Below are positions 8,360 through 18,543 of a DNA stretch of 64,000 nucleotides, piece by piece (the first letter of the stretch is position 1; each line of letters begins with the position of its first letter). This DNA is from CAIWHR01 sp963734055. GTDB lineage: Bacteria > Pseudomonadota > Gammaproteobacteria > Burkholderiales > Casimicrobiaceae. The notes under the pieces were generated by a model that was not told the DNA's origin, did not search any database, and saw only the letters and a program-made list of their open reading frames with translations. The position numbers were made by a program, and so were the translations under genes. The DNA lies in contig CAVTFQ010000007.1 in the NCBI GenBank assembly GCA_963734055.1, positions 496,001-560,000 on the forward strand, given 5' to 3'.

Positions 8360-8794
8360 ATGCTCGTCAGCGAAATCCTGCATATCAAGGGCAACGCGCT
8401 CTATACGACACCGCCGGAAGCCCCGGTGCTGGACGCGGTCAGGGTGATGGCCCAGCACGACATCGGCTCGCTGGTCGTCATGGACCGGGGGCGGATGGCG
8501 GGCATCGTCACGTTCGCGGAGGTCCTCCGCGCGCTCTCCGACCGCGACGGGACGATCGGCTCCCTTGCGATCAGCGAGATCACCGACCGCAATCCGCTCT
8601 CGGCCGCGCCGTCGATCGACGTCAACGAGCTGCGCCGGATCATGCTCGAGCGCCATGCGCGCTACGTGCCGGTGCTCGACGGGACGACGCTGCTCGGCGT
8701 CGTCTCCTTTCACGACGTCGCGAAGGCGGTGCTCGAGGAGCAGGGGATCGAGAACCGGATGCTCAAGAGCTACATCAGCGACAGCCTCGCCTGA
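8360..8794 (+). CDS. CBS-domain pair protein
   Basis: This 144-residue protein consists of two CBS motifs, roughly residues 8-62 and 75-130, which together form one Bateman module binding adenosine nucleotides. Typical features are VMAQHDIGSLVVMD.GRMAGIVT in the first repeat and MLERHARYVPVLDG.TLLGVVSFHD in the second. No catalytic domain is attached, so it is a stand-alone regulatory or energy-sensing module. The start at 8360 follows GGAGG with a short spacer. It is not tightly linked to its neighbours. Confidence 0.88.
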   Translation: MLVSEILHIKGNALYTTPPEAPVLDAVRVMAQHDIGSLVVMDRGRMAGIVTFAEVLRALSDRDGTIGSLAISEITDRNPLSAAPSIDVNELRRIMLERHARYVPVLDGTTLLGVVSFHDVAKAVLEEQGIENRMLKSYISDSLA

Positions 8795-8932
8795 CGGGGT
8801 TCGGGCGTTGCGCGGCCTCCGGGCTACCTTGTTCGATCGTTGCGCCATGCGGTCGGCCGCCTGCGGCGACTGGCGTTTGCTCGCTCCCCGTTCGCGCTTT
8901 GCGCCGGAGGCCCCGGCGAGCCGCTCGCGCCG

Positions 8933-9640
8933 CTAGCCCTGCAGCACGAACATCGCCGGTCGCTTCGCGTAACCGGTGAAGTCGCGGCCGCGCCACGCGC
9001 GGATGGTCCGCGCCTCGATCGTTTCCGTAGCGAGCGTCAGGTCCGCCGCGACGCACACGCGGGTCTGCGGGCGGCACGCGTCGACCAGCGCCGCGAGCAG
9101 CGCCGGATTGCGGTACGGCGTTTCGATGAAGAGCTGCGCCCGCCGCGTGCGCTGCGATTCCGCTTCGAGCGAGCGGATCGCCTGCGCGCGCGGCGGCGCG
9201 GCGACCGGCAGGTAGCCGTGGAACGCGAAGCTCTGTCCGTTCATTCCCGACGCCATCAGCGCGAGGAGCACCGCGGAAGGGCCGACGAGGGGGACGACGC
9301 GGAGGCCCGCCTCGTGCGCCGCCGCGACCACGCCCGCGCCCGGATCGGCGATCCCCGGGCAGCCCGCGTCGGAGACGAGGCCGACGTCGACGCCGCCTCG
9401 CGCGGGCGCGAGCGCTTCGGCACACCGTTCCGGCGTGGGCCGCGGGCCGAGTTCGGTCATCGCGATCTCCCGCAGCGGTCGGGCGGGTTCCAGCGACTTC
9501 AGGAACGCGCGCGCAGGCTTCGCGTTCTCGACGATGAAATGGCCGAGTCCGCGCGCGACGGCGATCGTTCGCGCGGGCAGGACGTTCTCCGGCGGCGCGA
9601 CGCCCAGCAGGTTGGGGACCAGGAACAGCCGGCCGGTCAT
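8933..9640 (-). CDS. SAM-dependent methyltransferase, RsmI/tetrapyrrole methylase fold
   Basis: The 235-residue protein has the RsmI-like layout: LFLVPNLLG at the N-terminus, VGLVSDAGCPGIADPGA (the SAM-binding loop) near residue 90, LVGPSAVLLALMASG, and FIETPYRNPALL near residue 170. RsmI itself modifies 16S rRNA C1402, but this shorter group next to maf and yceD is a related paralogue whose target is not certain. It is encoded 21 nt after maf on the same strand, so the pair is probably co-transcribed away from the yceD promoter. Confidence 0.85.
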   Translation of the reverse strand: MTGRLFLVPNLLGVAPPENVLPARTIAVARGLGHFIVENAKPARAFLKSLEPARPLREIAMTELGPRPTPERCAEALAPARGGVDVGLVSDAGCPGIADPGAGVVAAAHEAGLRVVPLVGPSAVLLALMASGMNGQSFAFHGYLPVAAPPRAQAIRSLEAESQRTRRAQLFIETPYRNPALLAALVDACRPQTRVCVAADLTLATETIEARTIRAWRGRDFTGYAKRPAMFVLQG

Positions 9641-9661
9641 CTCGTCCTCGAGGCGCCGCCG

Positions 9662-10303
9662 TCAGGCCGGCAGTGCGAGCACCGGCACGCCGGCGTCGCG
9701 CAGCATCGACACGAGCCGGATCAGCGGCAGCCCGATCAGCGCCGTCGGATCGTCGCTTTCGATCGACTCGAAAAGAGCGATGCCGAGCGCCTCGGACCGA
9801 ACGGCGCCCGCGCAGTCGTAGGGCTGCTCGCGCGCGAGGTAGGCGCCGATCTCGGCGGCCGTGAGGCGCCGAAAGGTGCTGCGTACGTCGACCATCGCCG
9901 TCGGGCAGCGGCCACCTGTCGTGTCGAGCAGCGCGAGCCCTGTATGGAACACGACGCTCCGCCCCGAAAGCGCGGTGAGCATCGCGAACGCAGCTTCGTG
10001 GTTGCCGGGCTTGCCGATGGGCTTCCCCTCGCAGTCCGCGACCTGGTCGGAGCCGATGACGAGCGCGTTGGAGTACCTGGCAGCGACGCTTCGTGCCTTG
10101 GCCTCGCCGAGGCGGAGCGCGGTGGCCCGCGGCGTCTCGCCCGTCAAGGGCGCCTCATCGACCGTCGGGGCGACGCTGACGAAGGGCATTCCGAGGCGCT
10201 CGAGCAGCATGCGCCGGTAGCGCGACGTGGACGCGAGCACGAGCGGCCGCGCTCCCGTGCGCCGCGCAGGTGGCTCGTACTTGGCCGTTGTTTTTTCTAG
10301 CAT
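9662..10303 (-). CDS. maf: Maf/YceF family nucleoside triphosphate pyrophosphatase
   Basis: Maf proteins hydrolyse modified or non-canonical NTPs; the YceF type prefers 7-methyl-GTP. The 213-residue sequence has the N-terminal LVLASTSRYRRMLLERLGMPF, the conserved LRLGEAKA helix, VIGSDQVAD with the catalytic Asp, and GKPG. A non-conserved extension of about 20 residues precedes the core, so an internal start is possible, although none is obviously better. It is divergent from yceD and shares the intergenic region holding the yceD promoter. Confidence 0.93.
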   Translation of the reverse strand: MLEKTTAKYEPPARRTGARPLVLASTSRYRRMLLERLGMPFVSVAPTVDEAPLTGETPRATALRLGEAKARSVAARYSNALVIGSDQVADCEGKPIGKPGNHEAAFAMLTALSGRSVVFHTGLALLDTTGGRCPTAMVDVRSTFRRLTAAEIGAYLAREQPYDCAGAVRSEALGIALFESIESDDPTALIGLPLIRLVSMLRDAGVPVLALPA

Positions 10304-10305
10304 TT

Positions 10306-10334
10306 TTGACAGTTGGCGCGGATCAGGCTATTAT
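10306..10334 (+). promoter_or_regulatory. Strong sigma-70 promoter of the yceD-rpmF-fab operon
   Basis: TTGACA (10306-10311), a 17-nt spacer and TATTAT (10329-10334) form a near-consensus promoter. It lies just upstream of yceD and overlaps the start of the divergent maf gene. Confidence 0.85.
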
Positions 10335-10421
10335 CCAATGTTTTCGTCGCACCCGCGAGTTCGGACGGGCGCGACGGCTCCCGGGCAACCGCGGGCGAAA
10401 CGAGAGACGGAGGCAGGCGCC

Positions 10422-10979
10422 ATGACCCGGCGAGAGACCGCGGCGGCGCGCCGGGACGGCGCGTTCGACGCGTTCGGGCTGGCCGGGCGCGGGCAGGAGA
10501 TGGCCGGGAGCGTCGACGCGGTGGAACTGCCGCGGGTCGCGGACCGGCTGGCGCCGGGGGCCGCACCGATCCGCTGGCGGATCGTGGGCATGACCGACGC
10601 GTCCGGACGGCCCGCACTGGAAGTTCGGCTCGATGGCGAGGTGCCGCTCGAGTGCCAGCGCTGCCTGCGGACGTTCGCGTGGCCGGTGGCGCAGTCGACG
10701 GTGCTGCTTCTCGCGCACGACGAGCGCGAGCTCGCGCGGCTCGACGCGGACGATGCGCACGAGGTGATCGTCGCGTCCGTCCCGTTGAAGGTGCTGGAGT
10801 TGGTCGAGGACGAACTGCTCCTGACGCTGCCGTTCGCGCCGCACTGCGAACGGGCGGACTGCAGGACCGCGGATGCGGAGCAGGCAGCCCGCGCCGGGGA
10901 AACACCCGAGGCGGCGCCTTCGCCTTTCGGTGCGCTGGCGGCGCTGAAGAGGAAATCCGCGGACGAGCCGAAGCGCTGA
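10422..10979 (+). CDS. yceD: YceD family (DUF177) protein
   Basis: The gene encodes a 185-residue DUF177 protein, a family almost always encoded directly before rpmF and linked to 23S rRNA accumulation. The signature Cys pair LECQRCLRTF and the later LVEDELLLTLPF, followed by C.RADC, are visible. The ATG at 10422 is chosen because ACGGAGG precedes it at a good distance; an in-frame ATG at 10338 would sit on the promoter's start point. It is the first gene of the operon reading into rpmF, plsX and fab genes. Confidence 0.92.
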   Translation: MTRRETAAARRDGAFDAFGLAGRGQEMAGSVDAVELPRVADRLAPGAAPIRWRIVGMTDASGRPALEVRLDGEVPLECQRCLRTFAWPVAQSTVLLLAHDERELARLDADDAHEVIVASVPLKVLELVEDELLLTLPFAPHCERADCRTADAEQAARAGETPEAAPSPFGALAALKRKSADEPKR

Positions 10980-11025
10980 TCGCCCGCGGCGCGAAACGAA
11001 TCGCAACGAAGCAGAGGAGAAACGC

Positions 11026-11208
11026 ATGGCAGTTCAGCAGAACAAGAAGTCGCCGTCGAAGCGCGGCATGCACCGCGCGCACGATTTCCTGACGGCACCC
11101 TCGCTCGCGGTCGAGCCCGTGACCGGCGAGCCGCACCTGCGCCATCACATCAGCCCCTCGGGGTACTACCGCGGCAAGAAGGTCGTCAAGACGAAGGCCG
11201 ACGAGTAG
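11026..11208 (+). CDS. rpmF: 50S ribosomal protein L32
   Basis: This 60-residue protein is the typical bacterial L32 (MAVQQNKKSPSKRGMHRAHD), basic at both ends, with the conserved HLRHHISPSGYYRGKKV. It lacks the Cys zinc ligands found in some L32 paralogues. A ribosome site AGAGGAG precedes the ATG. A GC-rich inverted repeat (GCGCCGCGC at 11214-11222, GCGCGGCGC at 11240-11248) follows and may attenuate read-through into plsX, though it has no T-run. Confidence 0.97.
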   Translation: MAVQQNKKSPSKRGMHRAHDFLTAPSLAVEPVTGEPHLRHHISPSGYYRGKKVVKTKADE

Positions 11209-11331
11209 CGCGAGCGCCGCGCTGCTCGCGCCCGCGCGGGCGCGGCGCGGCAACGGGTAAACTTCGATCGTGCGCCCGCGGCCGTGCGCCGCGCGGCTAC
11301 CGACCTCTACGCGCGAATCTACGAAACCGCC

Positions 11332-12402
11332 ATGTCGGTCACGATAGCCGTCGACGCGATGGGGGGCGATTACGGACCCGCCGTCACGGTGCCGGCATCC
11401 CTGGACTTTCTCGAAGAGGCGCCTGACGCGCGCGTGATCGCGGTCGGCCGCGAGGACGCGCTCAAGTCCGTGCTCGCGAAGCAGCGTTCGCCCGCCCGCG
11501 ACCGGCTCACGATCCATCCGGCGAGCGAGGTCGTCGAGATGTACGAACCGCCCGCCGATGCTCTGCGGCGGAAGAAGGATTCGTCGCTGCGCATCGCGGT
11601 GAACCTGGTGAAGGACGGGACCGCGCAGGCGTGCGTCTCGGCGGGCAATACGGGCGCGCTGATGGCGATTTCCCGCTTCGTGCTCAAGACGCTGCCCGGC
11701 ATCGACCGGCCGGCGATCGCCTCGCAGCTGCCGACACGCACCGGAGTCACGACGGTCCTCGATCTCGGCGCCAACGTGAACTGCACGCCGGAACAGCTCC
11801 TCCAGTTTGCGGTGATGGGAACCGCGCTCGCGTCGGCGGTCGAAGGCATCGCGCGCCCGACGGTCGGCCTGCTCAACATCGGCGAGGAGGACATCAAGGG
11901 CAACGACGTCGTCAAGGCGACGGCTGAGCTGCTCAAGGCCTCCGGCCTCAACTTCCACGGCAACGTCGAGGGCACCGACATCTACAAAGGAACGACCGAC
12001 GTCGTCGTCTGCGACGGCTTCGTCGGCAACGTCGCCCTCAAGACCTCGGAGGGGCTCGTCACGATGCTCTACGAGTTCCTGAAGACGGAGTTCACGCGCA
12101 ACCCGCTGCGGCAGCTCGCGGCGATGCTCGCCTACCCGGCGCTCGCGGCGTTCAAGCGAAGGGTCGATCCGCGCCGCTACAACGGCGCGTCGCTGATCGG
12201 CCTCATGGGCATCGTCGTGAAAAGCCACGGGGGCGCGGACGCGCTCGCGTTCCGTTACGCGCTGCGCAAGGCGCACGCCGAAGCGGCGCACGGGATGCTC
12301 GACCGGATCGCGCAGCGCATTGCCGCGATGCCGGCAGCCGGTGTCGCGGCGAGCGCTCGCGAGCTGGCCGTGGCCGCGGTCGCGCCAACCCCTGATGCAT
12401 AG
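11332..12402 (+). CDS. plsX: Phosphate acyltransferase PlsX
   Basis: PlsX converts acyl-ACP to acyl-phosphate for phospholipid synthesis. The 356-residue protein begins with the hallmark VTIAVDAMGGDYGP and contains CVSAGNTGALMA and the C-terminal GASLIGLMGIVVKSHGGAD. The ATG at 11332 puts the start three residues before VTIAVDAMGG, as in the family. Its end overlaps fabH by 8 nt, so the two are coupled. Confidence 0.97.
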   Translation: MSVTIAVDAMGGDYGPAVTVPASLDFLEEAPDARVIAVGREDALKSVLAKQRSPARDRLTIHPASEVVEMYEPPADALRRKKDSSLRIAVNLVKDGTAQACVSAGNTGALMAISRFVLKTLPGIDRPAIASQLPTRTGVTTVLDLGANVNCTPEQLLQFAVMGTALASAVEGIARPTVGLLNIGEEDIKGNDVVKATAELLKASGLNFHGNVEGTDIYKGTTDVVVCDGFVGNVALKTSEGLVTMLYEFLKTEFTRNPLRQLAAMLAYPALAAFKRRVDPRRYNGASLIGLMGIVVKSHGGADALAFRYALRKAHAEAAHGMLDRIAQRIAAMPAAGVAASARELAVAAVAPTPDA

Positions 12403-13351
12403 CCGAATCGTCGGGACCGGCAGCTACCTGCCGGCCCGCGTGCTCACGAACCACGATCTCGCGCAGCGCGTGGACACGAGCGACGCGTGGATCCACGCGC
12501 GCACCGGCATCCGCGAGCGCCGGATCGCCGCGCCGGCCGAGGAGACGAGCGACCTCGCGCTCAACGCCTCCCGCGCGGCGCTGGCGGCAGCGGGAATCGA
12601 TCCTGCCGACGTGGACCTCATCGTCGTCGCGACGACGACGCCGGACCGGGTGTTCCCGGCAACCGCATGCATCCTGCAAGCCAAGCTCGGCGCGACCGGC
12701 GGGCCGGCGTTCGACGTGCAGGCCGTGTGCAGCGGCTTCGTCTACGCGCTGGCGGTCGCCGACCGGATGGTCTCGGGCGGACTCGCGCGAAACGCGCTCG
12801 TCGTCGGCGCCGAGATCTACTCGCGCATTCTCGACTGGGACGACCGCGTGACCTGCGTGCTGTTCGGCGACGGCGCCGGCGCGGTCGTGCTCGTGCCCTC
12901 GCGCGTCCCGGGAATCGTCTCCGCGCACCTGCACGCCGACGGAACCCAGGCAGACATCCTGTGCGTGCCCGGCTCGATTGCGGACGGTGCGATCCGCGGA
13001 TCACCGTACGTTCACATGGACGGCGGCATCGTCTTCAAGTTCGCCGTGCGCGTGATGGTGGAGGCGGCGCAGGAGGCGCTCGCCGCCAACGGCCTCGGGG
13101 CCGACGCGATCGACTGGCTGGTCCCGCACCAGGCGAACATCCGGATTATCGACGCGACCGCCAGGAAGCTCGGCGTCCCGGCGGAGCGCGTGATCACGAC
13201 CGTGGAGCGGCACGCGAACACGTCGGCCGCGTCGATTCCGCTCGCGCTCGACGTCGCGGCGCGCGACGGGCGCCTCGTGACGGGACAGCGCGTCATGCTG
13301 CTCGGAGTTGGCGGCGGGTTCACGTGGGGCTCGGTCTTGCTCAACTGGTGA
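12395..13351 (+). CDS. fabH: 3-oxoacyl-ACP synthase III (KAS III)
   Basis: FabH starts fatty-acid synthesis by condensing acetyl-CoA with malonyl-ACP. The Cys-His-Asn triad is present: Cys112 in QAVCSGF, His245 in VPHQANIRI and Asn275 in RHANTSAAS. The length of 318 residues is normal, and the start overlaps plsX. The terminal GVGGGFTWGSVLL is typical. Its stop codon shares one base with the fabD start. Confidence 0.97.
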   Translation: MHSRIVGTGSYLPARVLTNHDLAQRVDTSDAWIHARTGIRERRIAAPAEETSDLALNASRAALAAAGIDPADVDLIVVATTTPDRVFPATACILQAKLGATGGPAFDVQAVCSGFVYALAVADRMVSGGLARNALVVGAEIYSRILDWDDRVTCVLFGDGAGAVVLVPSRVPGIVSAHLHADGTQADILCVPGSIADGAIRGSPYVHMDGGIVFKFAVRVMVEAAQEALAANGLGADAIDWLVPHQANIRIIDATARKLGVPAERVITTVERHANTSAASIPLALDVAARDGRLVTGQRVMLLGVGGGFTWGSVLLNW

Positions 13352-14283
13352 TGAATACCGCATTCGTTTTTCCGGGACAGGGCTCGCAATCGGTCGGGAT
13401 GATGGCCGGCTTCGAGGGCCATCCGCTCGTGCGCTCGACGTTCGACGAGGCGTCCGCCGCGCTCGGCGATGACCTCTGGACGCTCGTCACCGAGGGGCCG
13501 GAGGAGGCGCTCAATCAGACGGTGAACACGCAGCCCGTGATGCTGACGGCCGGCGTCGCCGTCTGGCGCGCGTGGCAGGCGGCCGGCGGCCCGATGCCGG
13601 GCGTCGTCGCCGGCCACAGCCTCGGCGAATACACGGCGCTCGTTGTCGCCGGCGCGCTCGCGTTCCGCGATGCAGTCCCCCTCGTGCGCTATCGGGCGCA
13701 GGCGATGCAGGAGGCGGTCCCGGCGGGCGTCGGCGCGATGGCGGCGATCCTCGGCCTCGACGCGGACGGCGTCACCGCCGCGTGCGCGGAAGCGGCACAG
13801 GGCCAGGTGGTCGAGCCCGTGAACTTCAACACGCCCGAGCAGATCGTCATCGCGGGACATCGGGAGGCGGTCGAGCGCGCGATCGAGGCGGCCACGGCGA
13901 AAGGCGCGAAACGCGGCGTGCTGCTGCCGGTCTCGGCGCCGTTCCACAGCTCGCTCATGCGCCCCGCGGGCGAGCGGCTCGCGGTGCGGCTCGCAGGCGT
14001 GCCGGTGTCGGCGCCATCGCTGCCGGTCGTACACAACGCCGATGTCGCCCTGCACCCGGAGCCCGACGCGATCCGGGCTGCGCTCGCGAAGCAGGCGGCG
14101 AGTCCCGTCCGCTGGGTCGAGACCATCCGGAGCTTCGCGTCGCGCGGCGTGACGCACGTCGTCGAATGCGGGCCCGGGCGCGTGCTGACCGGCATGTGCA
14201 AGCGGATCGATCGCAACCTCAAGGGTTACGCGCTGGACGCGGGCGCGGACATCGACACGGTCCGCACGGCCCTCACGGGCTGA
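13351..14283 (+). CDS. fabD: Malonyl-CoA:ACP transacylase
   Basis: FabD moves malonyl from CoA to ACP. The 310-residue sequence has FVFPGQGSQ at the N-terminus, the nucleophile Ser90 in GHSLGE, and the catalytic His199 in SAPFHSS. The start overlaps the fabH stop by one base, which implies coupling, and fabG follows after 19 nt. Confidence 0.97.
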   Translation: MNTAFVFPGQGSQSVGMMAGFEGHPLVRSTFDEASAALGDDLWTLVTEGPEEALNQTVNTQPVMLTAGVAVWRAWQAAGGPMPGVVAGHSLGEYTALVVAGALAFRDAVPLVRYRAQAMQEAVPAGVGAMAAILGLDADGVTAACAEAAQGQVVEPVNFNTPEQIVIAGHREAVERAIEAATAKGAKRGVLLPVSAPFHSSLMRPAGERLAVRLAGVPVSAPSLPVVHNADVALHPEPDAIRAALAKQAASPVRWVETIRSFASRGVTHVVECGPGRVLTGMCKRIDRNLKGYALDAGADIDTVRTALTG

Positions 14284-14302
14284 CCCGGTACAGGAGACGT
14301 TC

Positions 14303-15055
14303 ATGGCGGACACGGCCAAGAGCGCGCAGGTCGCGCTCATCACCGGTGCGACGCGCGGCATCGGCGCCGCGATCGCGCGCGCGCTCGCCGCCGCCGGCGC
14401 GACGGTGGTCGGGACGGCGACGACCGACGAGGGCGCGGCGCGGATCGCCTCGGCGCTCGCCGAGGCGCGAAATCCGGGCACCGGCATCCGCCTCGACGTG
14501 ACGGATCCCGCGGCCGTCGACGCGGCGATCGCCGACATCGAGTCCCGCTTCGGCCCGATCACGATCCTGGTCAACAACGCCGGAATCACCCGCGACAACC
14601 TGCTCCTGCGCATGAAGGACGACGAGTGGGACGCGATCATGGCGACCAACCTGAAGCCCGCTTACCGCCTTGCGAAGGCCGTCTTGCGCGGGATGATGAA
14701 GGCGCGGCAGGGCCGGATCATCCAGATCGGCTCGGTGGTCGGAACGAGCGGCAATCCGGGCCAGGTCAACTACGCGGCCGCGAAGGCGGCGCTGGTCGGT
14801 TTCACCAAGTCGCTCGCCCAGGAAGTGGGAAGCCGCAACATCACCGTCAACTGCGTCGCCCCCGGCTTCATCGACACCGATATGACGAAGGCGCTGGGCG
14901 ACGCGCAGCGGGAGGCGCTCCTGGCGCGGATTCCGCTCGGGCGGCTCGGCACGCCGGACGACGTCGCCGCCGCCGTGGCCTTCCTGGCGTCGCCCCAGGC
15001 GGCGTACATCACGGGCGCGACGCTGCACGTCAACGGCGGTATGTACATGGCCTAG
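14303..15055 (+). CDS. fabG: 3-oxoacyl-ACP reductase
   Basis: This NADPH-dependent short-chain reductase performs the first reduction in the elongation cycle. The 250-residue protein has the Rossmann motif TGATRGIG, NNAG, and the catalytic Ser144, Tyr157 and Lys161. It sits between fabD and acpP in the standard order. A REP-like repeat follows its stop codon. Confidence 0.96.
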   Translation: MADTAKSAQVALITGATRGIGAAIARALAAAGATVVGTATTDEGAARIASALAEARNPGTGIRLDVTDPAAVDAAIADIESRFGPITILVNNAGITRDNLLLRMKDDEWDAIMATNLKPAYRLAKAVLRGMMKARQGRIIQIGSVVGTSGNPGQVNYAAAKAALVGFTKSLAQEVGSRNITVNCVAPGFIDTDMTKALGDAQREALLARIPLGRLGTPDDVAAAVAFLASPQAAYITGATLHVNGGMYMA

Positions 15056-15104
15056 GTGTGACATTCAAGTCGTTGTTTCTACGATGCATGAATCCTGCGT
15101 AATC

Positions 15105-15197
15105 GTCGTTCCCGCGAACACGGGAATCCAGCGACTTGGGTCATTGCAGGCGACAGTCCAACAACCTCGCTGGGTCCCCGCCTCCGCGGGGACGGAC
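15105..15197 (+). repeat. Inverted pair of REP-like palindromes
   Basis: Two related GC-rich palindromes face each other. One spans 15105-15135 (TTCCCGCGAACACGGGAA core) and the other 15168-15197 (TCCCCGCCTCCGCGGGGA core). The reverse complement of the first aligns with the second. Such pairs are widespread intergenic REP/BIME-type elements in proteobacteria. This one could stabilise or end the fabG transcript upstream of acpP. Confidence 0.7.
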
Positions 15198-15295
15198 ATG
15201 GCCCGGCGCATTCGTCGCGGATGCAACGTGTTGACGATTGACACTTAGCCCCGCGCGCCCGGGCCGCCAGAGTGGCGAGGCGGCCGAGGCGGTTC

Positions 15296-15304
15296 TGGTA
15301 AAAT
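15296..15304 (+). promoter_or_regulatory. acpP: Extended -10 box upstream of acpP
   Basis: TGG-TAAAAT matches an extended -10 (TGnTAAAAT) about 45 nt before the acpP start, with no clear -35. It would give acpP its own promoter, which fits the high ACP demand. Confidence 0.45.
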
Positions 15305-15348
15305 TGCCGGGTTTGTCCGAACCGGATATCCCCCTCGGGAGGAGACGC

Positions 15349-15588
15349 ATGGAAAACATCGAACAACGGGTCAAGAAGATCGTCGCCGAGCAGCTCGGCG
15401 TGGCCGAAGGCGAGATCAAGAGCGAGTCGTCGTTCGTGGACGATCTCGGCGCCGACTCGCTCGACACGGTGGAGCTCGTGATGGCACTCGAGGAAGAGTT
15501 CGAGACCGAGATCCCCGACGAGGAAGCGGAGAAGATCACGACGGTTCAACAGGCCATCGACTACATCGGATCGCACGTCAAGAAATGA
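15349..15588 (+). CDS. acpP: Acyl carrier protein
   Basis: This small acidic protein of 79 residues carries the growing acyl chain on a phosphopantetheine arm attached to Ser37 in the invariant GADSLDTVE. Helices II and III are typical (LVMALEEEFETEIPDEEAEK). A strong ribosome site, CGGGAGGAG, precedes the ATG. It lies between fabG and fabF, as in most proteobacteria. Confidence 0.98.
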   Translation: MENIEQRVKKIVAEQLGVAEGEIKSESSFVDDLGADSLDTVELVMALEEEFETEIPDEEAEKITTVQQAIDYIGSHVKK

Positions 15589-15726
15589 CCTCGCTCGCGC
15601 CGCGACGCTAGAGCCCGCTGGCGCGATCTCGGGCGCGCACCGGCGCGCCGCGGCCGGACCTGCGCTCCGCGCTTCCGCGCCGTTCCCGCGACTGCCCCGC
15701 CGCCGCCCCGCAAGAGTCCCGTTGCC

Positions 15727-16968
<1,242 letters not shown>

Positions 16969-17005
16969 TCCGTCGGGCGATCCGATCGATCCCGCGCCTT
17001 CCGCC

Positions 17006-18253
17006 ATGGCCCTGATCGTCCAGAAATACGGCGGCACGTCCGTCGGCAGCGTCGACCGCATCAAGAACGTCGCGCGCCGCGTCGCGTACTTCCATCGTCA
17101 GGGGCATCAGCTCGTCGTGGTCGTGTCGGCGATGGCGGGGGAGACCAACCGCCTGCTCGGACTGGCCAAGGACCTGTCGGCGAACCCCGATCCGCGCGAG
17201 CTGGACGTCGTCGCCGCCACGGGCGAGCAGGTGACGATAGGGCTCCTCGCGATCGCACTCACCGAAATGGGGATCAAGGCGCGGAGCTACACGGGCGGGC
17301 AAGTGCGCGTGCTCACCGACAACGCGTACACGAAGGCACGGATTCTCGCGATCGACGAAGCGCCGATGCGCGCCGACCTCGACGCGGGCAGGATCGTCAT
17401 CGTCGCGGGCTTCCAGGGCGTCGACGCCGACGGGAACATCACGACGCTCGGACGCGGCGGGTCGGACACGTCGGCGGTGGCGCTGGCGGCCGCGCTGACC
17501 GCGAGCGAGTGCCAGATCTATACCGACGTCGACGGCGTCTACACGACGGACCCGCGCATCGTCCCGGAAGCCCGCCGGCTCGACACGGTGACCTTCGAGG
17601 AAATGCTGGAGATGGCGAGCCTGGGCTCGAAGGTGCTGCAGATCCGCTCGGTCGAGTTCGCGGGCAAGTACAAGGTGAAGCTGCGCGTGCTGTCGTCGTT
17701 CGAGGAGCCCGAGGCGACGTCGAAGGGCACGCTGATCACGTACGAGGAGGACGAGACCATGGAACAGGCGATCATTTCCGGCATCGCATTCACCCGCGAC
17801 GAGGCCAAGATCTCGGTGATGGGCGTCGAGGACAAGCCCGGCGTGGCCTACGCGATCCTCGGCCCCATCGCCGACGCCAACATCGACGTCGACATGATCG
17901 TCCAGAACATCGGCGCGTCGGGTCACACCGACTTCTCGTTCACCGTGAACCGCACCGAATACCAGAAGGCGTTGGGCGTGCTGGCGCGCGAGCGCGGCAA
18001 GGTGTTCAAGGCGCGCGAGATCATCGGCGACAACCGCATCTGCAAGGTCTCCGTCGTGGGCATCGGGATGCGCTCGCACACCGGCATTGCGAGCAAGATG
18101 TTCAAGACGCTCGCCCACGAAGCCATCAATATCCAGATGATCTCGACCTCCGAGATCAAGATCTCCGTGGTGATCGACGAGAAGTATCTCGAGCTCGCCG
18201 TGCGCGTGCTCCACCAGGTCTTCGAGCTCGACAAGGCGCCAGAACCCGCGTAA
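17006..18253 (+). CDS. lysC: Aspartate kinase
   Basis: This enzyme phosphorylates aspartate, the first step to lysine, methionine, threonine and diaminopimelate. The N-terminal kinase domain begins ALIVQKYGGTSVG and includes GRGGSDTSAVALAAAL near residue 155. The C-terminal third (from about residue 265) holds two ACT domains that bind the inhibitory amino acids. The length of 415 residues fits the alpha2beta2-type enzymes of betaproteobacteria. An internal ATG near 17759 could yield a separate beta chain, as in that class. tRNA-Ser(GCT) follows, an arrangement common in Burkholderiales. Confidence 0.96.
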   Translation: MALIVQKYGGTSVGSVDRIKNVARRVAYFHRQGHQLVVVVSAMAGETNRLLGLAKDLSANPDPRELDVVAATGEQVTIGLLAIALTEMGIKARSYTGGQVRVLTDNAYTKARILAIDEAPMRADLDAGRIVIVAGFQGVDADGNITTLGRGGSDTSAVALAAALTASECQIYTDVDGVYTTDPRIVPEARRLDTVTFEEMLEMASLGSKVLQIRSVEFAGKYKVKLRVLSSFEEPEATSKGTLITYEEDETMEQAIISGIAFTRDEAKISVMGVEDKPGVAYAILGPIADANIDVDMIVQNIGASGHTDFSFTVNRTEYQKALGVLARERGKVFKAREIIGDNRICKVSVVGIGMRSHTGIASKMFKTLAHEAINIQMISTSEIKISVVIDEKYLELAVRVLHQVFELDKAPEPA

Positions 18254-18289
18254 GCGCCCGTTTTGGCGGGAATTTTCGCGCGCGTTCGT

Positions 18290-18319
18290 TTGACGCGCCG
18301 CGCGTGCGGCCGGTACAAT
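18290..18319 (+). promoter_or_regulatory. Promoter of tRNA-Ser
   Basis: TTGACG (18290-18295), an 18-nt spacer and TACAAT (18314-18319) end 12 nt before the mature tRNA. Confidence 0.75.
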
Positions 18320-18331
18320 CCCCGGCTTCCC

Positions 18332-18425
18332 GGAGACGTGGCCGAGTGGTCGAAGGCACTCCCCTGCTAAGGGAGCATACGCCCAAAAAGGTGTATCCAG
18401 GGTTCGAATCCCTGCGTCTCCGCCA
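18332..18425 (+). tRNA. tRNA-Ser(GCT)
   Basis: The acceptor arms GGAGACG and CGTCTCC pair, the anticodon stem CTCCC/GGGAG holds the loop CTGCTAA with anticodon GCT, a long variable arm is present as expected for class II tRNA, and GTTCGAATC forms the T loop. The CCA end is encoded. It reads AGC/AGU serine codons. Confidence 0.97.
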
Positions 18426-18543
18426 TGACGTCGGTGGTGTATTCCGATTGCTCGGTGGCGCCCCGGCGAGCGCTCGGGCTCGCCGATCCCGGCTGATTTC
18501 CCCGGGCTCACCCAGATCGGGACACGATCGAGCCTACTCGGAC

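Noticed and set aside
8840..10300. Plus-strand open frame opposite the methyltransferase and maf
   Set aside because: Shadow frame rich in Arg; maf and the RsmI-like gene are clear on the other strand.
10297..12291. Long minus-strand open frame opposite yceD, rpmF and plsX
   Set aside because: It is Arg-rich with no domain and lies antisense to well-recognised genes; a product of high GC content.
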